A stretch of DNA of 8,221 nucleotides from assembly GCA_037147235.1 (NCBI GenBank), contig JBAWVO010000289.1, forward strand, positions 1 to 8,221. The letters run 5' to 3'. The stretch comes from JANXQG01 sp037147235 (GTDB lineage Bacteria; Planctomycetota; Planctomycetia; Pirellulales; Thermoguttaceae). Of the stretch, positions 6,986-8,221 are shown piece after piece (the stretch's first letter is position 1; every line of letters begins with the position of its first letter). Below the pieces are notes generated by a model. That model searched no databases, was not told the origin of the DNA, and saw only the letters and a program-made list of their open reading frames with translations. The position numbers and the translations under genes were made by a program.

Positions 6986-7125
6986 GGTGGAAGGAGTTAG
7001 GAGTTAGGAGTTAGGAGTTAGGAGTTAGGAGTTAGGAGTTGGGAGTTAGGAGCTAGGAGGCACGGGTTAGGAGGTCAGGAGTTTCCAAATTCTAACTTCT
7101 AACTCCTACCTTCTAACTCCTTCTC
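6986..7125. repeat. GGAGTTA heptamer array with inverted arm, hdrC-hdrB spacer
   Basis: From 6993 to about 7076 there are about twelve 7-bp units. The first nine are GGAGTTA with single changes (GGAGTTG, GGAGCTA), and the last ones are degenerate. After a short centre (about 7077-7089) an inverted set follows: TTCTAAC twice, TCCTACC, TTCTAAC, one 6-bp unit, and TCCTAAC, to 7130. The two arms can pair as a long hairpin in the hdrC-hdrB mRNA. The inverted arm runs into the 3' end of hdrC, supplies its TAG stop and encodes its last residues. Confidence 0.92.
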
Positions 7126-7698
7126 CTAACTCCTTTCCTCACTAAGTTCTTTTGCTTTCCGAATAATCGCTTGCAACTGTCCGAGGTTTTTGATTTTGGT
7201 GGGCGTCAGGGCCATACGGCCGCGCTTGAACATGGCGAAGCCCATGGGGCCCATCTTCAATGCCTGCAATGGCCGGTTCAGCAGGTGGTAGCTGGTGGCC
7301 AAGCCCAACTCGAAGCTCCGTCCATATTTGTCGACAAAGTCCGTAAAGGCCTTGGCCAAGGCGGGTGCGTCGGTGTCGTGGTAAAGCCGCTGGGCAATCG
7401 ACATCCGCTTGAGCGTGTACATGATGTCGGTGATGGGGACTTCTTGCGGGCAGCGGGTCGTGCAAAAGTAGCACGAGACGCAGGCCCACATCGTATTGGC
7501 TGAAAGCACTCGCTCGCGCTCACCGGCGTTAATCAGGGCGAAAATTGTACGCGGTGTATGTTCCATATCCGCGCCGCTGGGGCACGAGCCGCCGCAACTG
7601 CCGCATTGCAGGCAATGCAACAGCCGCTCCCCACCGGGGGTGGCTTCAATTACCTGCGTGAGGAAGGAATCCTTTTTTCGGACGGTATGTGTGGTCAT
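7126..7698 (-). CDS. hdrC: Heterodisulfide reductase subunit C (ferredoxin-like)
   Basis: This 190-residue protein links HdrA to HdrB by two 4Fe-4S clusters. Both motifs are complete: CLQCGSCGGSCP (Cys29, 32, 35, 39) and CVSCYFCTTRCP (Cys73, 76, 79, 83). The length agrees with the usual ~185 residues. The ATG at 7698 is preferred: GGAG lies 6 nt upstream, the family sequence begins shortly after it, and an in-frame TTG at 7776 lies inside the predicted promoter. A small inverted repeat CTCCGC-T-GCGGAG at 7705-7717 contains that ribosome site and could mask it. The last codons (SEERS) and the stop arise from the GGAGTTA/TCCTAAC repeat, so the natural C-terminus may have been altered by array growth. 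This is the first gene of the operon. Confidence 0.94.
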   Translation of the reverse strand: MTTHTVRKKDSFLTQVIEATPGGERLLHCLQCGSCGGSCPSGADMEHTPRTIFALINAGERERVLSANTMWACVSCYFCTTRCPQEVPITDIMYTLKRMSIAQRLYHDTDAPALAKAFTDFVDKYGRSFELGLATSYHLLNRPLQALKMGPMGFAMFKRGRMALTPTKIKNLGQLQAIIRKAKELSEERS

Positions 7699-7704
7699 GG
7701 TAAG

Positions 7705-7717
7705 CTCCGCTGCGGAG
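7705..7717 (-). promoter_or_regulatory. Ribosome site of hdrC inside a small inverted repeat
   Basis: On the minus strand the leader reads CTCCGC-A-GCGGAG, then CTTACC and ATG. The second arm is the GGAG ribosome site, so a 5-bp stem with a CAG loop would cover it. It may be a weak translational control or just a short dispersed palindrome. Confidence 0.45.
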
Positions 7718-7771
7718 TGTATCGGCTTATGAACCCATTTCTCATTTCGGAACAAGTTTGACCCATCTCTC

Positions 7772-7787
7772 AGCAATCAGCGTTCCA
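7772..7787 (-). promoter_or_regulatory. Probable sigma54 (-24/-12) promoter of the hdr-mvh operon
   Basis: The minus strand reads TGGAACG-CTGA-TTGCT, against the RpoN consensus TGGCACG-N4-TTGCW. Only one of the twelve defined positions differs, and the diagnostic GG-N10-GC spacing is exact. The predicted transcript start is near 7761, giving a leader of about 63 nt before the hdrC ATG. RpoN promoters need an upstream activator, and a palindrome at 7906-7927 is suitably placed. Confidence 0.6.
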
Positions 7788-7905
7788 ATCCGCTGAAAAG
7801 TCAGAAGATTCGTCGTAATGAGTTTGGCTTTAAGGATTTACACTTATGCCGCCCAATCGGGTTTCGTTATGTCACACGGACTGGCCCACGGAATATCGTC
7901 GCGAC

Positions 7906-7927
7906 ATCTCGCGGAATTCCGCGAAAT
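7906..7927. promoter_or_regulatory. GC-rich palindrome, candidate enhancer-binding site
   Basis: TCGCGGAATTCCGCGA at 7909-7924 is a perfect 16-bp palindrome and extends to 22 bp with one mismatch. GTCGCGAC at 7898-7905 is a second palindrome next to it. The centre lies about 155 bp upstream of the predicted sigma54 transcript start, in the usual range for binding sites of RpoN-dependent activators. No activator gene is in the window, so the role is inferred. Confidence 0.4.
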
Positions 7928-7972
7928 CGAAATCATTCGTATTCCGGGCTCTTCCGGTTTTTAGGTGCAGAA

Positions 7973-8057
7973 GTAGGGTGGGGAGAGTGAAACGAGCCCC
8001 CACCAAAAGCGGACCGCAACAGAATTGGTGGGGCTCGCTGCGCTCTCCCCACCCTAC
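7973..8057. repeat. 85-bp GTAGGGTGGGG...CCCCACCCTAC inverted repeat
   Basis: Arms 7973-8005 and 8026-8057 are imperfect inverted copies (GTAGGGTGGGGAGAG... and ...CTCTCCCCACCCTAC) around a 20-nt centre that contains a small GCGG-A-CCGC hairpin. A shorter relative sits at 6008-6039. The structure resembles non-autonomous dispersed palindromes that I recall from planctomycete genomes. No transposase or target duplication is visible. Any reading frame across it is not a gene. Confidence 0.75.
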
Positions 8058-8103
8058 GGCGAGCCAGCAATGACAGCAGTTGGCAAGGTTATGATCAAGG
8101 CCT

Positions 8104-8179
8104 CGGTGGTCTCTCTAGTGCCACCGTTGTAGCCGGTCTCTGACCGAGCCATCCGGTCGACCGGATGTCTTACGAAGAC
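8104..8179. repeat. Cluster of four consecutive inverted repeats at the window edge
   Basis: Four hairpins follow one another: CGGTGG...CCACCG at 8104-8126, CGGTC-TCT-GACCG at 8134-8146, the perfect 18-bp palindrome CATCCGGTCGACCGGATG at 8150-8167, and GTCTT-ACG-AAGAC at 8167-8179. I see no coding sequence in 8058-8221. The run could be a structured RNA, a protein-binding array, or another dispersed repeat cut by the window edge. Confidence 0.55.
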
Positions 8180-8221
8180 GTTCGGTTGCGCAGTCGGTTT
8201 TGCAGATTGGTGGTCAGCGAT

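Noticed and set aside
7699..7776. N-terminal extension of hdrC to a TTG at 7776
   Set aside because: It would place the start codon inside the predicted -12 element and adds 26 residues not seen in HdrC. ATG 7698 has a good GGAG.
7846..8073. A 75-codon plus-strand frame ending VGRVKRAPT...
   Set aside because: Its second half is only the translation of the 85-bp inverted repeat, and the first half covers the palindrome region. There is no ribosome site or family resemblance.

Overview
The window carries one six-gene operon on the minus strand, read from about 7698 down to 631, that encodes a complete hydrogenase/heterodisulfide-reductase complex of the HdrABC-MvhADG type. A short hicB-hicA toxin-antitoxin pair on the plus strand (205-617) converges on the operon's 3' end. 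The organism is most likely a bacterium, and my best guess is an anaerobic planctomycete or similar lineage. The base composition is moderately GC-rich. Intergenic DNA holds GTAGGGTGGG...CCCACCCTAC inverted repeats of a kind I associate with planctomycete genomes. Shine-Dalgarno sequences are weak or missing in front of half the operon genes. There is no 16S or other phylogenetic marker here, so the assignment is only an inference.

Layout: 1-204 is a non-coding leader with two small hairpins and a possible sigma70-type promoter. hicB (205-435) and hicA (432-617) overlap by ATGA. A gap of only 13 bp separates hicA from the end of mvhA. The operon order in transcription is hdrC (7698-7126), hdrB (6985-6089), hdrA (5985-3961), mvhD (3845-3351), mvhG (3273-2260), mvhA (2094-631). 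Upstream of hdrC, 7699-8221 contains no gene. It holds a good sigma54-type -24/-12 promoter, a GC-rich palindrome placed like an enhancer-protein site, an 85-bp inverted repeat, and a run of hairpins to the window edge.

How the genes work together (family knowledge): the NiFe large subunit MvhA oxidises H2. Electrons pass through the FeS clusters of MvhG and the 2Fe-2S protein MvhD to the FAD of HdrA. There they bifurcate, one route going to low-potential ferredoxin and the other through HdrC to the disulfide-reducing non-cubane clusters of HdrB. Cluster-binding and active-site cysteine motifs are present in all six proteins, so the complex looks functional. In a bacterium the natural disulfide substrate is unclear.

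The most unusual feature is between the genes. All five spacers are long for an operon (77-165 bp), and each contains an imperfect tandem array with a period of exactly 7 bp. The unit differs between spacers: AAATTGA/C, TTAGGTC, GTTGTCR plus GTACTCA/GTACTGG, GTACTCA, GGAGTTA. Several arrays are followed by an inverted array of the same unit, so the mRNA could fold into long hairpins between cistrons. Two arrays supply the stop codon of the preceding gene. The three genes whose start codon directly follows an array (hdrB, mvhD, mvhA) lack a visible Shine-Dalgarno sequence, while the other three have one.
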